Assembly: GCA_003971905.1 (NCBI GenBank)
Contig: RSEE01000077.1
Location: 1-64,000, forward strand
Direction: 5' to 3'
Length of the DNA: 64,000 nt
From: Moniliella sp. 'wahieum'
Lineage: Eukaryota; Basidiomycota; Moniliellomycetes; Moniliellales; Moniliellaceae
Part shown: in pieces, positions 1 through 11,157 of the stretch
How positions within the stretch are numbered: position 1 is the stretch's first letter
Layout: every line of letters starts with the position of its first letter
Program-made: the position numbers and the translations under genes
Notes under the pieces: generated by a model
Told to the model about the DNA's origin: nothing
The model's input: the letters and a program-made list of their open reading frames with translations, nothing else
Database searches by the model: none

Positions 1-2610
1 CGGCCGACGCGTCCGTCGGCCACCTGTCCGTGCCCAAGCCACCTGTCCACCTCGCATGTCAATGCACACATGTCACAGCACTATCGCCAGTCACCAAAAA
101 ATCACTTACAGCTTGAACTAGCACTATAGTCACTTGACTATTAACAATCGTCAGTCTGTAGTGCAACGCCAGTAGAGGGGGGTATACCAGGGAAAGTTCT
201 CTGGTCACTTCTACGGTGTCACCGTTAAACCACTGGGAGCCAACTATGACCGGTATGACATGTACCCTGTCCAATCGGCTCTTTTCGTCTAGCCTCGTTC
301 TAGGTCTTGACCCGAATGCCTTCATTGGGAGCTCACCGGCAAAAACATGACTTGTGGAGAAACCACACTGTCCTCCACGACTGTCGCAGTTCCGCCCACA
401 TTCATATGAACATGCTACCAGCTGCTTGCTTCTGTATCTTTTTGCCGAGGCTGCGAGAACACAACCGTGTCTGCGTCCTGGCATCCACGGTATCCACCAC
501 AGTTCGCCAATGTGGATCTCTGTTTTCACTCGTGTAAGACCGGAAGAAAACCCAAGGGGTTGGGCGATGAACCTCTGGAAATGTAGAGCAATGCAATCGC
601 GGTGGTCGTGGTTAGGTCTAAGCCTTAATATGCCACCTAGAGAGACAGGGGTTCAAACAAACCTGAGTGTACACGTGGAGGCCTCTTCGGATGTCAAATG
701 AGGGGCAAAGAGTGAGAAGGCGCCTTGGCCTATGTACTGGACCCAACAACTCGGGACTGGGAGGTTTCGTGGTTGGGCAGAAAAACATGTCCAGCCTGGT
801 CTTTGTCCTATACTTCTTCCCCGGGGAAAGAGAAGACTGCATTCGCGGTCTCTAGTTTCAACAGGGACAAAAATTAAGCTCGAATATATTAAGCTCAGCC
901 ACCCTGCTGGTCTTTGCCTCTCCTTGGACCTATTACCGGTTGTTGCCTTTAGGCCTTATCTTCAGAAAGGCCTTACAGCTAGTTGCGCCTGAACCCCACG
1001 TGTGCATCATTCTGACACGAGACCTTAGGCCTTAGTTGACATGTTGACAAGACGTGCAGTCCGGTACTGAGTACAATCCCCCTGCAGAGGGACATCAATG
1101 AATGAGCGACCATACCCGTGTCTCGTCGGGCTGCAGCAACATAGGCAACAGACGCAAACAAAGAGAACATAGAGCGTGGAGGTCCTAATGGGCCTGACGC
1201 GGCGTGAGCGCGTGAGGCCTGAGGATGGACTCTAGGAACCTCGGCCAAACGCACGACCGTAGGCTGCAGCGTGCTGAAATGTGAAAGACCAACAGAGAGC
1301 AGGCAGTTGGTGGTGTGATTACATGGCACATGGACTACACAGGCAAGAGGATACTCTGCCCGGAGAATATCGGAAGGAAGGCACCGGAAGGATCCGGCCA
1401 GAGCTACCGGCGTCACTACACCAGTGTGGCGCTACAAAAACCGGTTGGTGTGGACAGTATGGATGGAGGTCCGGGTATACAGCCGGTGGGGCTGGAGTTG
1501 GGGGACGGATGGACGCCGCCCTGCGTCGCATTGCTGGGCAGGGAGTGGGTTGGGGCGAACCAGCACCGGGTATGTGGGGTGTGCAAGGGTGCACATCCTC
1601 TGGCGTGTTAATAATGTCCATCCGCCACCATGCACAACCCCGCACCTCTGGTGGCCAGCTAAATACGTTGACGGTGGGGACGATAGCTGGACGAGGGACA
1701 GCGACGTGGGGGGGGGGGGCAGTGAAGCTAGTGACTGTGACTAGTGACGCGTGATGGGTGACGGTGACTCGCATCGCACCTCTCCTGGATCCTTGCTGAT
1801 CGATGATCGATGATCGCGTCATGATGAAAGCGGCCTTACCGCTCCGACGTGAGGGGCGTGAGATCGAGACGTGCTGCCCTGTGCCGGCACACGAGGTGTT
1901 GTGCCCCACTGGAGAACTGACCCTGGCCTGGCTCCGTTCCCCTCCGCGGCGACTCCACATGCATTTGCAGCGCACTCCATGCGTGCGCAGGATGGCTCTG
2001 AGATCTGGCGCGCGTTCCGAGAGGCAGGGGATGCAGGCAGGCAGACACCATCTCGGTGGTGGGGTTTGCACGTGGGCTGGACGCTGGCGGCATGCTGCGT
2101 TGGATGGTGTGTGGACAGGTGAGCGTTGCGGATATGAGGGGACCGGGCGTTGAACGTTGAGAGCGTGTCTGGGTGTGAGAGGGGCCGATCAGACGGAGTG
2201 GGTTTGAAATGGGTGGGCCTCAAAGCCAAGGCGAGCGCTTCAGCATTGGGGTTTGGCGTGTGTGGGACATTGCCACCAGCCGCATGCTTCAGCGCTTGCC
2301 GACCTGAGACTTGAGGCGGTATTGAATATTGATTATCGATTGTGTGTGCGAGCCAGCGCCTGCCTGCCGATCCTTCGCCTGGCGTCGGAAGCAATACTAA
2401 TACTACCAGGCGGCGGGCAGGGGGGCACTGGGCTGGGCGCAGCCAGGGGGTTGTGCTTGGGTTGCCCCGCAGCGGCCGCGGGGACGCACCGCACGGGCGG
2501 AAGGGGGCGGGGCGGACAGCGGCGCCAGCGGGGCAAGCCATCGGCCACGGGGGCGGTGTGGCTGCTTTGTGGGTAAAGCCACCGCCAGCAGCCACCCCGC
2601 TGCCCCGCGG
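1..2610. other. Leading region without a supported gene
   Basis: Reading frames here are short, overlap on both strands and show no recognisable domain or codon logic. The longest (minus-strand frames around 1319-2595) are proline- and histidine-rich by virtue of GC-rich sequence. The region holds one copy of a dispersed repeat (1294-1434), a poly-G run near 1710 and a short GATCGATGATC tract near 1800. I see no gene in it. Confidence 0.6.
1294..1434 (+). repeat. Dispersed repeat, copy A
   Basis: About 140 bp that resembles 24843-25004 in the same order: a near-identical opening (AGAGAGCAGGCAGTTG, then TGGTGTG), a middle AGAGGATA block, a GGAAT/GGAAG-ACCGGAAGG-TCCGG block, and a closing GTGTGGCG. 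The copies differ by scattered substitutions and small indels. I see no terminal inverted repeats, target duplication or coding capacity. It could be a solo LTR or a short non-autonomous element; the family is unknown. Confidence 0.6.
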
Positions 2611-2617
2611 TTATATA
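2611..2617 (+). promoter_or_regulatory. TATA-like box before the acyl-CoA synthetase
   Basis: TTATATAG lies about 140 bp before the proposed ATG at 2753, in otherwise GC-rich sequence. It is followed by a pyrimidine/CCACC-rich leader typical of strongly expressed fungal genes. Position and composition are seen; promoter function is inferred. Confidence 0.4.
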
Positions 2618-2752
2618 GCAAAGCCCCATTAACTGCGCACTCGCTGCGTCCACAGCCCAGCCCTCCCTGCACTGGCACCCTCCCTCCGCCGCATCCACCC
2701 CACCACCACCACCACTCGCACCTACCCCCCACACCACACTCCCTGACGCAAC

Positions 2753-4970
2753 ATGCCCGTGCGCCACCACCATTCTGCCACCGTCGAGGTCGGCGGCCCC
2801 GCCCAGCCGGGCGAGACACGCGTCCGCCGCGCCTTCTGCAGCCCCGACAAGCTGGTTGAGGGCCCCAACGACCAGGTCAAGACCATGGCGATGTCCTCAC
2901 CTACGCGGCCAAGACCTATGGCGACAAGCGCGCTGTCGGCTGGCGAGAGATCATTCAAATCCACACGGAAAAAAAGAAGTAACCAAGACTGTGGGCGGCA
3001 AGGAGGTCAAGGGTGTGTGCATGTTCCCTGTGTAGTGTAGTTTTGTGCTGGATTCGGGGTGGTGGACCGGTACTGATCTGGATTGGTTGTGGTGCTACGC
3101 AGAGACCAAGAAGTGGCAGTACTATGAGCTGTCCGGGTACCAGTACCTCTCTTACAACCAACTTCTTGAGAAGGTCAAGATTGCTAGCAACGGTCTTCGT
3201 GCGCTCGGCCTCAACGCGGACACCCACTTCAACATTTACGCCCAGACCAGGTGAGTAGCGCGCTTGCTCGCTTTCTTCTGTTTTTGTTGTTGGCTAGTGG
3301 TGGTAGTCCTAACGATCTCTTGTTGCTCCTGTCCTCTTGTTCTCCATCAGTGTCAACTGGCAGATTCTTGCGCACGCCTGCACACGGCAGAGCATTGTGT
3401 TTTGTACTGCGTACGACACATTGGGCGAGGAGGATTGACGTTTTCTCTCAATGAGCCCGAAGTACAGGGCATCTTTACCAATGGTGCGCTGCTCAAGACC
3501 CTTGCTGCCGTGGCCCCCAACACGACTCACCTCAAGTACGTCATCTATGACGGAAAGATGAGGCGCAACAGGTGCCTAAACTGCAGGAAATTCTTGCCGA
3601 GCCGAGCGCGGTGGCAAGGTGATCACGATCGACGAGCTGTACAAGTTGGGCCAAGGGATGGCCGACGAGCCTAACACGCCCAGTCCCGCATCGCTGGCCT
3701 GCATCATGTACACTCGGGCAGCACGGGTACGCCCAAGGGCGTGCTGCTGACGCACAAGAACGTGGTGTCGTCAGTGGGCACAGTGTCGTTGCTCCTGGGT
3801 CCCTACTTTACTCCGGACGATACGTTGCTCGCCTACCTTCCTTTGGCGCACATTCTGAGTTTGTGGCTGAATGCTCCTTGATCTGCGGTGGGATCACGCT
3901 GGGGTATGGGCGAGTCAAGACCCTGACCACGGCCAGCGTGCGCAACTGCAAGGGCGACCTGCAAGAGTTCCGCCCGTCACTGCTGGTAGGTGTGCCGGCG
4001 GTATTTGAGACGATCCGCAAGGGTGTGCTGGCTAAGGTCAAGCAGGGCGGGGTGTGATGAAACGCTCGGTGTTTAACACGGCGCTCAAAGTCAAGCAGGC
4101 CAAGTGCCCGGTTGGCAGGCGTAGCGGACCATATCTTTAATGTGGTGCGTGCGCAGACGGGCGGGCGACTGCGTCTGGCCTTGTCGGGTGGCGCGGCCAT
4201 GTCCAAGGAAACCCAGCGGTTCATCAACAACTGTCTCGTCACCATTGTTCAGGGGTACGGTATGACGGAATCGTCGGCCATGTGCGCGATTGCCACGCCC
4301 GAATTCAACTCGGGCTACTCGGTTGGCGTCATCTCGCCGGCCATTGAGGTGAAGCTGGTTGACGTGCCCGAGGCGGGATACAAGGCGACCAACACGCCGC
4401 CCCAGGGAGAGGTGTGGATTCGTGGCAATGCCGTGTGTTCGGGGTACTATAAGCGTCCGGACCTGACCAAGGAGACCATCACAGAAGACGGTTGGCTCAT
4501 GACGGGCGATGTGGGTCAGTTTAACAAGGACGGTACCCTCTCGCTCATTGATCGCAAGAAGAACTTGGTCAAGCTCGCCGGGGTGAGTACATTGCGATTG
4601 AGGCATTGGAATCGACGTACAAGAGCAACGAACTGGTGGCCAACATTTGCGTTGTCGCCGACTCGAACGCCAACAAGCCGATGGCGGTTGTGTACCCCAA
4701 CGAAGCCAATCTGAAGATGGCTGTCAAGGGCGGAGCGATTGCTGGTGCCCAATCGAGCTGGGACTTGGAGCAGCTGTGTGAGAGCCAGCCGTGAGCCAGT
4801 ATGTCCTGCGCTCGTTGGGGAACACGGCCAAGGCGGCGCAATTCAAGCCACTGCAGATGCTGCAGACGGTGCTGTTGGTCCCGACGCTGGATGTGACGGC
4901 GGCGCAAAAGATTGAGCGCAAAAAGGTCGAGGCAAAGTACAAGGCGGCCATCGCCAAGATTTACCCGTAA
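2753..4970 (+). CDS. FAA1: Long-chain acyl-CoA synthetase (Faa1-like)
   Basis: Activates long-chain fatty acids to acyl-CoA through an acyl-AMP intermediate. The N-terminal part reads SPDKLVEGPNDQVKTM, then (next frame) DVLTYAAKTYGDKRAVGWRE and KKWQYYELSGYQYLSYNQLL, as in yeast Faa proteins. The AMP-binding P-loop (GSTGTPKGVLLTHKN) lies near 3715. The FACS signature runs from DGWLMTGDVGQF to DRKKNLVKLAG near 4485-4580, and the protein ends in KAAIAKIYP. Two introns fit the frame: 3013-3102 and 3251-3350. At least four one-base shifts break the frame (near 2890, 3700, 4050 and at the GGGG before GEYIAIEALES at 4580). They fall in conserved motifs whose other-frame sequence is intact, so I infer sequencing errors, not decay. 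The paralogue (FAA1 or FAA4) cannot be told. Confidence 0.9.
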
Positions 4971-6344
4971 GAGCCAGCGTACGCTGCACTGGACCTTACT
5001 CACCCGTGTTCATTCACTTGATTCTCCTCTCTCCTCCTTTTTTGTATATTCTACCATCACCCACCCTCGTTTTCACCTTTGTGCGTGCCCTAGCCTCACC
5101 GGGACCTTGTCCGCTTCTCCCCTGCTTGGGTCCTTCCCCGCCTCGTTGCGTGTGGTAGCATACATTTACATTGTCACGGCGGCCCGCTTCGGCCGACCCG
5201 TCGTGACCTGTCGTGCTTTCCTTTGCTCTCCACCGACCCTCCCTTCCTCTTCGATGGTCTGGCCATGGCCATGGCGTTGGCGTTGGCTTGGCTTTGACTG
5301 GCGACGAGGACCGAGGAGGCCTTGTACACATTCTTTACGGGGCACTGAACGTGCCCCCTGGTACAGTGTGTAGAAGTAACGCTTCTAACGTTGGAATGAT
5401 ATACCCCAGCACTCGTTGCCCTGGAGCGATCATCGTGATCACCTCGATCTCCCCCGACTAGAGGGGGAATGCACCTACATGTAGCACGCGACCCGACCAT
5501 CTTAACTGCCCCGGGTTCTCGACGTACGGAGAGGGAGCTGGAGCAGCGAAGCGAACGCAGTGCAAGTAGACACAGCGCCCTGCTCACCGCTTCCTCACCG
5601 CGCCTCACCAATGGGTCTCGACGACCGCGCATACATGCACCCCAAACGTGCGCGGGCTAGGTGCCCCTCCGAGCCTCAGAGGTCTGAGGTAGCGGATGAA
5701 TCAAATGATGCTGTCTGCTCCTGGTCTGTACTGGTCGGGAAAGAGCCTCACCCAATCTCTCTGCCTGCTCACTATGACCATGCCCAAGTCAAGTGCCCCC
5801 CCCCCTAGCTAGACCTACCACTGCATGTTGCGTAGCTCACGGCCAGATGGATGTATCATTTCGTCTTCCTCCCCTTGCCGCAGTGCAAGCAAGAGAAGAG
5901 GTCCGGCCCCACCCCCCTGCAAGCCCGAGAGTGGGACAAGAGATGCATACGACAATGACGACAAGCGTGGAGTACAGTGGGTGACAGTTGGTGACAGTTC
6001 TTGACAGTTGGCGGTTGGAGTGGAGTGGATTGGAATGGACTGGATTGGATGGATGGATTGGAGTGGATTGGATTGGGTTGGATTGGATTGGATTGGGTTC
6101 GATTGGATTGGATTGGATTGGATTGACCTCCCCCGCGCGCCACACCCCTCACGCGCAAACCCGCCAGTAAGGGGAAATGCCCACGACCATGTTCGTTCCC
6201 TTTTCCCTTTTCCCTTTTCCTTTTGCGTTTTGCGTATTCAGTTTTCAGTTTTGGGCCGGGGCCGTGTCGAGATGCCAGGGCAGTCCAAGATGGGAGGCGA
6301 AGCATGGCTTTCGACTTGCGGCCGTACGGCGTACGGAGTCCGGC
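4971..6344. other. Intergenic region with pentanucleotide satellite
   Basis: This lies between the acyl-CoA synthetase stop and the convergent RNA-binding protein gene. It contains pyrimidine-rich 3' flank (5010-5110), a C-run near 5800 and the GGATT satellite at 6012-6125. No gene is supported. Confidence 0.6.
6012..6125 (+). repeat. (GGATT)n / (TGGAT)n pentanucleotide satellite
   Basis: About 110 bp of imperfect 5-bp repeats, mainly GGATT with GGAGT, GGGTT and GGAAT variants. Translation gives W/I/G/L/D or SNPIQ repeats in all frames, so the ORFs over it are artefacts of the repeat. Confidence 0.85.
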
Positions 6345-9156
6345 CTACGCTTCGTTCGCAGCGACCGGTTCGATTGACGGGCGGCCTCGCCCGGGCGCAC
6401 CGAGACTTTCGGGCACAAGAGCGGTGTGCCCATGAGCGTGCCCATAGCGTGCGAATGGGTAGGAACGTACACTTGCGCTTGCGCATGAAGCTGTGTGGGA
6501 GCGGGGGCGGAAGCAACGGGCGCCTGGACCGATACGGGGGTAGAGGCGGGCGTTTGTGCGTGTGCGTGTGGTGGGTTTGGGTTTGGGTTTGGGCTTGGGT
6601 TTGGGCTTGTGCCTGTGCCTGAGTTTGGGCATGAGGTTGCGCTTGCGATGGCACCAAGGCCGGTGCGTGCGGCGGGGCATGCGGCGGGGCAAGGCCATAA
6701 GGATAGACCGAATAAAACGGTGTAGGGAGAAGTACTGCCCGGGAGGCATGTACGGCGTGTACATCATGGGCATGGAAGCGGCGGGCACTTGTGTGGCCGC
6801 CGGGAGGAGGAAGATTCGGGTGAGCTGCCGGTCCCAGCGACCCGCACCAGTGAAGCTGCGACGAGAGGCGGGCGGGCGCGGGGTACCAGATGGTCCAGAC
6901 CACGAAGGTCGGGTGGACAGGAAGCGCGTTTTTCCATTTGCTGGAGCGAGGTTTGGGCGATGGGATGTTGTGCCCCCTGGACTGGTTAGGAGCGATTTAG
7001 GTGCGCCAAGGCCACGGAGTCCCTTGGTCCTCGGGAAGGATCGGGTTGCGTTCTTTCCCCCATCCCATTTGAGCGTCGAGCCACGCAGGCTCGCTTGGGA
7101 CTTGCGAAGCTGAACAATCGCTTGGGCTGCCAGTTGGTGGCTTGTGAGACGCAGAAAGGCCCAATGATGATCCTGCTGCAACCGCACGTCCGTCACGAGC
7201 GGTGGACGAGGACGTTCTTCGCCCCCTTCTCCCTTGGATGGAGACGGGTCTTCACCTTCGTCCCCTCCCTCCAGTGCGGCCTGGCTCACGAGGGCGACAA
7301 TCTCCTCCTTGTGGGCTTGCTCGGGCAAGTTTCCCACATAGATCGTCACCGTTGACGACGGAGCCGCAGCGAGCACCAGCGCAAGGTCCGTGCCGCCCTC
7401 GAGTGTGGGCTTGGAGCGTCGGCTCGTCATGCGGTCCCGCTGAGGCGGGCCGAGCGGAGGAACCGAGTGCGAGGTCAATCCCAAGGCGGAGGTAGAAATG
7501 GCTACTGTCTCCCGTTGAAGGCGACATGGCCGAACCAGGCGACGAGCCCGATTCCGCCGCGTCCAGCGTAGAGTCGGTAGGGGAAAGACTGGGTGGCACG
7601 AGCGAAGGGTCACTGGCCGCTTCCGACTGAATGGGCAACAGGCCTTGGGCGCCAAAGGCGACAACTCGGACGGTACCGCGTCCCCGGCAGAAAGAGGGAC
7701 GCGGTAGAGGGGAGAGGTATAGGAGTTCATCGGCACACGGGCAAAGGACGCTTGCATCGCAACTTGGTGCTGAACACTTTCGTAGCTCGCCGCACTAGTT
7801 GTGTTCATGCCACGCCTGAGTTCGAGGGAGCAGACTCGATAGAACAACGAGGCACTCGGTCTGCGCATCACTGTGTCTGTCCCGGTGGGGAGTGTGTGTG
7901 GGCGGAATCTCGTCGATCCAGGCCTGGCGTAGAAGCAGTCGCGCCAGAGGCAGAAGGTGTTGTGGACGGTTCACCATCCTGTGATACAGGTGACGATTTG
8001 GGGGGCTCTGCTGGGTCCTGGTCCAAGGCAGGCTGCCCAGGAAGAGGCGATGATTCTCCAACCCCTGGAAAGCGGACCGTTTGCTGCGGGGGATGGCCCA
8101 GTTCAGACGGAGCGGACGCCCATGCAGTGATTCGCCCGTATACTCCTGAATACATTGTTCTGCCTCAGCCCGGTCGGAGAGCGTGGCAAATCCAAACCCG
8201 CGACTGCGGTTGTTCAAATAATCCCACTTGACCCGCACATCCACCAAGGAGGTCAGTCGCGGAGCAAAGTAGGCGCGCAAAATTGCTGTCCACGTCCGAG
8301 GCCAAATCGCCAATGAAGACCGTGTGCGGGGTCACGTCACTGGCCGTGTCGAACGATCGACGGGACGAGGCGGGCTCGTTGGGGGAGGGCAAGGGAAGGA
8401 GGGTTCCCGTCGACCCTGATCGCGCTGGTGGGTGCACAGCGAATGAAAGGGCGCCGTGGGGTGGGTTGGCGGGTGCGGTGGCGATCGAGCTGGCCGTGCT
8501 CGCACGCCGAATGGGTGTGAGGGAAGGGAGGGAATGGTGATGCTGGGCGGGGTGGTGGGGCTGGGCAGAGGCATACGACCGTGGATGAGGAAGCGCAGCC
8601 AACTGGTGGGGGGCTGCACTGGCTAGGGGCATGGGCAGGCTGGGAGGGGCAAACTGGACATGCGTTGTAGGCGGCATAGCTCCATAGGGCAGAGGGCGGG
8701 GGAGGAAGTACAAGCCCGGTTGAGACGGCGGGGGCGGGGCAGAGGGGTAAGGGGTAGTAGAGGTGGGCGGGCCGTAGTGCCGTGCGGGGTGGCGGGGCAG
8801 CGGAGAGTGCTGTTGGTGGTGGGGTGGAGGCGCGCTGGGTGGCGGCGGCGGGATGCCTGGCGGGGCGGCGGTGGGGGAGGCGCTGGGGGGGGAGGGGGGG
8901 GATGGTGGGGGGCAGGCGAGACGCCGAGGGGCAGTTCCATGAGCATGGATCCATGCAAGCGCTGGACAGCCTGTGCCGCTGCGTCCGAGTCGGCGAAGGT
9001 GACAAAGGCGTAGCGGGCACGCGACGGCGAGGACTCGACGAGGCGCACACTGCGCACGTCGCCGGCGCGGCTGAAGACGCTGGCGAGGGCGTCGTCGGTG
9101 ACTGTGGAGGCCAAGTTGGTGACGTGCACAACCGAGGCAGCGTCGTCGTGCGCCAT
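6345..9156 (-). CDS. Three-RRM RNA-binding protein (TIA-1/Pub1/Nam8 superfamily)
   Basis: Probably binds U-rich or intronic RNA, with a role in splicing or mRNA stability. Starting at ATG 9156, RRM1 has RNP2-like VVHVTNLASTVTD and RNP1-like RARYAFVTFADSDAA (9150-8920). A long Pro/Ser/His-rich linker follows. RRM2 (8345-8080) has TVFIGDLASDVDS and RSRGFGFATLSDRAEA and ends GRPLRLNWA. RRM3 (7365-7090) has TIYVGNLPEQAHKEE and HHWAFLRLTSHQLAA. The tail is low complexity (Gln-Ala/Gln-Thr or Lys-Pro, depending on frame). The three-RRM order is that of TIA-1, Pub1 and Nam8/Ngr1; I cannot choose between them. The frame changes several times, near 8310, 7870 and in the tail, so the true stop is uncertain (about 6245-6400). 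Confidence 0.75.
6566..6632 (+). repeat. GGGTTT / GGGCTT low-complexity tract
   Basis: Tandem GGGTTTGGGCTT-type hexamers inside the 3' part of the minus-strand RNA-binding protein gene. On the coding strand they read as alternating Gln-Ala/Gln-Thr, Pro-Asn/Pro-Ser or Lys-Pro dipeptides by frame. The tract is prone to length change and probably contributes to the uncertain C-terminus. Confidence 0.7.
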
Positions 9157-10149
9157 GGCGGGCAGCGGGGCGGGCGGGGCAGAGGAGTATGGAGGACTAG
9201 GAGGGTGGGATGCGCATCAGCTGGGGTGGGGTGAGGGGGGCGCTGAGAGGTGGCGGTGGCACAGGGCGGCACAGCACGGCACAGCACAGCGGCGGGGGAG
9301 AGGCGCTATGGAGGGGAGGGGGAGGGGGAGGAGGAGGAGGCGACGGAGAGGCAGAGGCAAAAAAACGATGAAACGAGCGAGTGATGGTGGATGGTGGTGG
9401 TGTGTGGTGGTGTGTGGTGTGGGGCAGCGCAGGGCAGGGCACAAGAGTGTCGGGAAGTATACGCAGCCTGCGCTGAGGGGAGTGGGGCGGGCTGCATGGG
9501 CAGCTGCAGGCTGCATGCACGCTGGGCGGTGCCCGACGGCCGGTGGCGGGGCGCTAGTATGCGTGCCCCGCGGCAGGGGGGCCACCCAGCACCCAGCACC
9601 CAGCAGAGCGCCCCTGCCCGAGAGATGCCCGCAGCAGGCTGGCCGTGTCGGCCAAGCGAGCGCACGCGGTAGCGCAGTGTGCTCGCTGTCAGGTGGGCTG
9701 TGCGCCGAGCAGACGGCGGCCGTGCGCGGGGGCCGATGCGGCACGCGAGCTAGTGCGCACAGTGGCCCGTGCGGCGGCCTGCCGCGTACCCTCCCGACGC
9801 CCGACGCCCGACGGGGTATTCTTGCCTGGTATTGCCTGGCATTGCGACATGGAGTGCTAGCCAGCGAGAGCTAGCCTAGCTTAGCTCAGCCCAGAGCAGC
9901 CTTGCGCCGCACCCCTTCTCCGCTCCTCCGCCTGCTTCCAGCCATGTTCCAATCCTCCCTGTGCCATGCTTGAGCTTCAAACGTGAGGCCAGGAGGCCTT
10001 CCCGCTCAGATGCCCGCTCACCGGCGCACCGGCACTCACCTCGGGCCCCGGCCCCCGCTTCTGGCGTATGCTCAAGTTGGGCAGCGCTCAGGCGCTCAGC
10101 TGGCCCGGGCTGAGCAGCTGAGCTTGCTCGTCTGACTGGCACTTGGCTC

Positions 10150-10191
10150 TTAACGTTTAAGGTTTAACGTTTAACGTTTAACGTTGAACCC
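10150..10191 (+). repeat. GTTTAAC heptamer tract
   Basis: Three to four head-to-tail GTTTAAC units, ending in AACGTTGAACCC. Shorter relatives lie at 24290-24307, 25418-25475 and 26205-26225. Composition does not match any telomere repeat I know, and the tracts are internal. Confidence 0.6.
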
Positions 10192-10938
10192 AGTTGCTTC
10201 CAAGCTTCGTCCCCGGTCCCCCCAATGGAGCCGTGTCGCAGGCCTGTCGCAGCCTTTTTGCCACCCCCGGCCGTCGTCATCGATCAGATTGATCATCGAT
10301 CATCCCAGCTCCAACGCCCGGATGCGGCCAGTGCGGCGCTGCCTTGGCGCTGCCCGCCACCTGATCATCGTTCACCCACGTTCACCGATCAGCTGTCACT
10401 GATCAGAGACCGCTCGATCATCGATCATCGATCCCTGGCATGCCACATTTCAAAGACGCTGGACCAACGTACGTACGTGCACGTGCCTGCTGGCGCTGCG
10501 CCCGACCGCATGCGCCTGCCCCCGCCATCTGATGGATGGGGCAATGATAAAGATGCAGATGCCTCCTGCATCCAGTCTGCATGCCCCTGGCAGGTTGTGC
10601 GTTGGCCAGGGTACAGAATACCCTGCCCGTCTCTTCTCTGCCCCACCCCAACCGCATCCAGGGCCAGAACTCAAACTGACTTGTCCGATGTCAGATGTCC
10701 CTGTCCTGCCGGTGGTGCGCTGGTGGCCCACCTGAGCGCATTGGACGTTGTGAACGTTAATTGGTGTTGATAAGCACCCCCACTTGCTGATATGCCCCCC
10801 CCCTCGCATCCATTTTTATGCTGCACCCTTGCTTTCCTCCCTCTTCTCCGTCGTACCCAGCTGGGGGTGCCTGGCGCCGGCTCACTGGGCACTCCTGCCA
10901 CCCCCCCTCTTTCTTCCGCCCCGCGCGAATTCGGCAGC

Positions 10939-10943
10939 CTCTC
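10939..10943. repeat. Target site duplication, left copy (CTCTC)
   Basis: The five bases CTCTC directly before the TGTTG start of the 5' LTR are repeated directly after the 3' LTR at 16005-16009. A 5-bp duplication is standard for Ty1/copia integrases. Confidence 0.85.
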
Positions 10944-11103
10944 TGTTGACATCCGTCCTAGGACGCGCGCGGACCCTGAGTCCGTGAGTCAGCTTTCATT
11001 CCTTCCGAGCTCGCACCAGTCTTCTGGACGAGTCAGTCGCAGAAGCTTCTTAGTCCAATACGACGTTCAGTGCTCACATTCTGTGGTAGTAGCGAGGCCG
11101 ACA
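10944..11103 (+). repeat. 5' LTR of copia element
   Basis: 160 bp, TGTTGAC...GACA, with an early palindrome TCCTAGGA. Compared with the 3' LTR, it differs by small changes after GTCCTAGGA, an indel in the GAGTC(A)CGTGAGTCAG block and one missing G before the final ACA. Confidence 0.92.
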
Positions 11104-11157
11104 GAGTTACATCATTATCTGCTCATCCCTGAGCTGGCCAAAACTACACCCACAACC

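Larger units (their letters stand above)
9157..10943. other. Intergenic region, low-complexity GC- and purine-rich
   Basis: Upstream of the RNA-binding protein gene there is a GGGGAGGAGG-rich tract (9290-9360) and GTGGTG runs. Farther on come CCCAGCACCCAGCA repeats (9589-9604), an AACGTTTAA tract (10150-10191) and two ATCGATCATCGATC tracts (10280-10304, 10414-10434). No coding region is supported. The retrotransposon begins at the right edge. Confidence 0.6.

Noticed and set aside
1319..2595. Minus-strand open frames of 250 and 258 codons
   Set aside because: They overlap each other in different frames, are rich in Pro, Arg, His and Ala as expected of GC-rich noncoding DNA, and contain no domain or intron pattern.
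2753..4970. Acyl-CoA synthetase as a pseudogene
   Set aside because: Each frame break leaves the conserved motif intact in the adjacent frame with no other decay, and the same occurs in essential genes nearby, so read errors are more likely.
5837..6305. Minus-strand frame with SNPIQ repeats
   Set aside because: A translation of the GGATT satellite, present in all frames.
8337..9287. 316-codon minus-strand frame
   Set aside because: It is an out-of-frame shadow of the RRM protein gene. Its Pro/Ser/Cys content comes from the same low-complexity linker.
10150..10191. Telomere-like repeat
   Set aside because: GTTTAAC units do not match TTAGGG or other known fungal telomere repeats, and the tract lies between genes on both sides.
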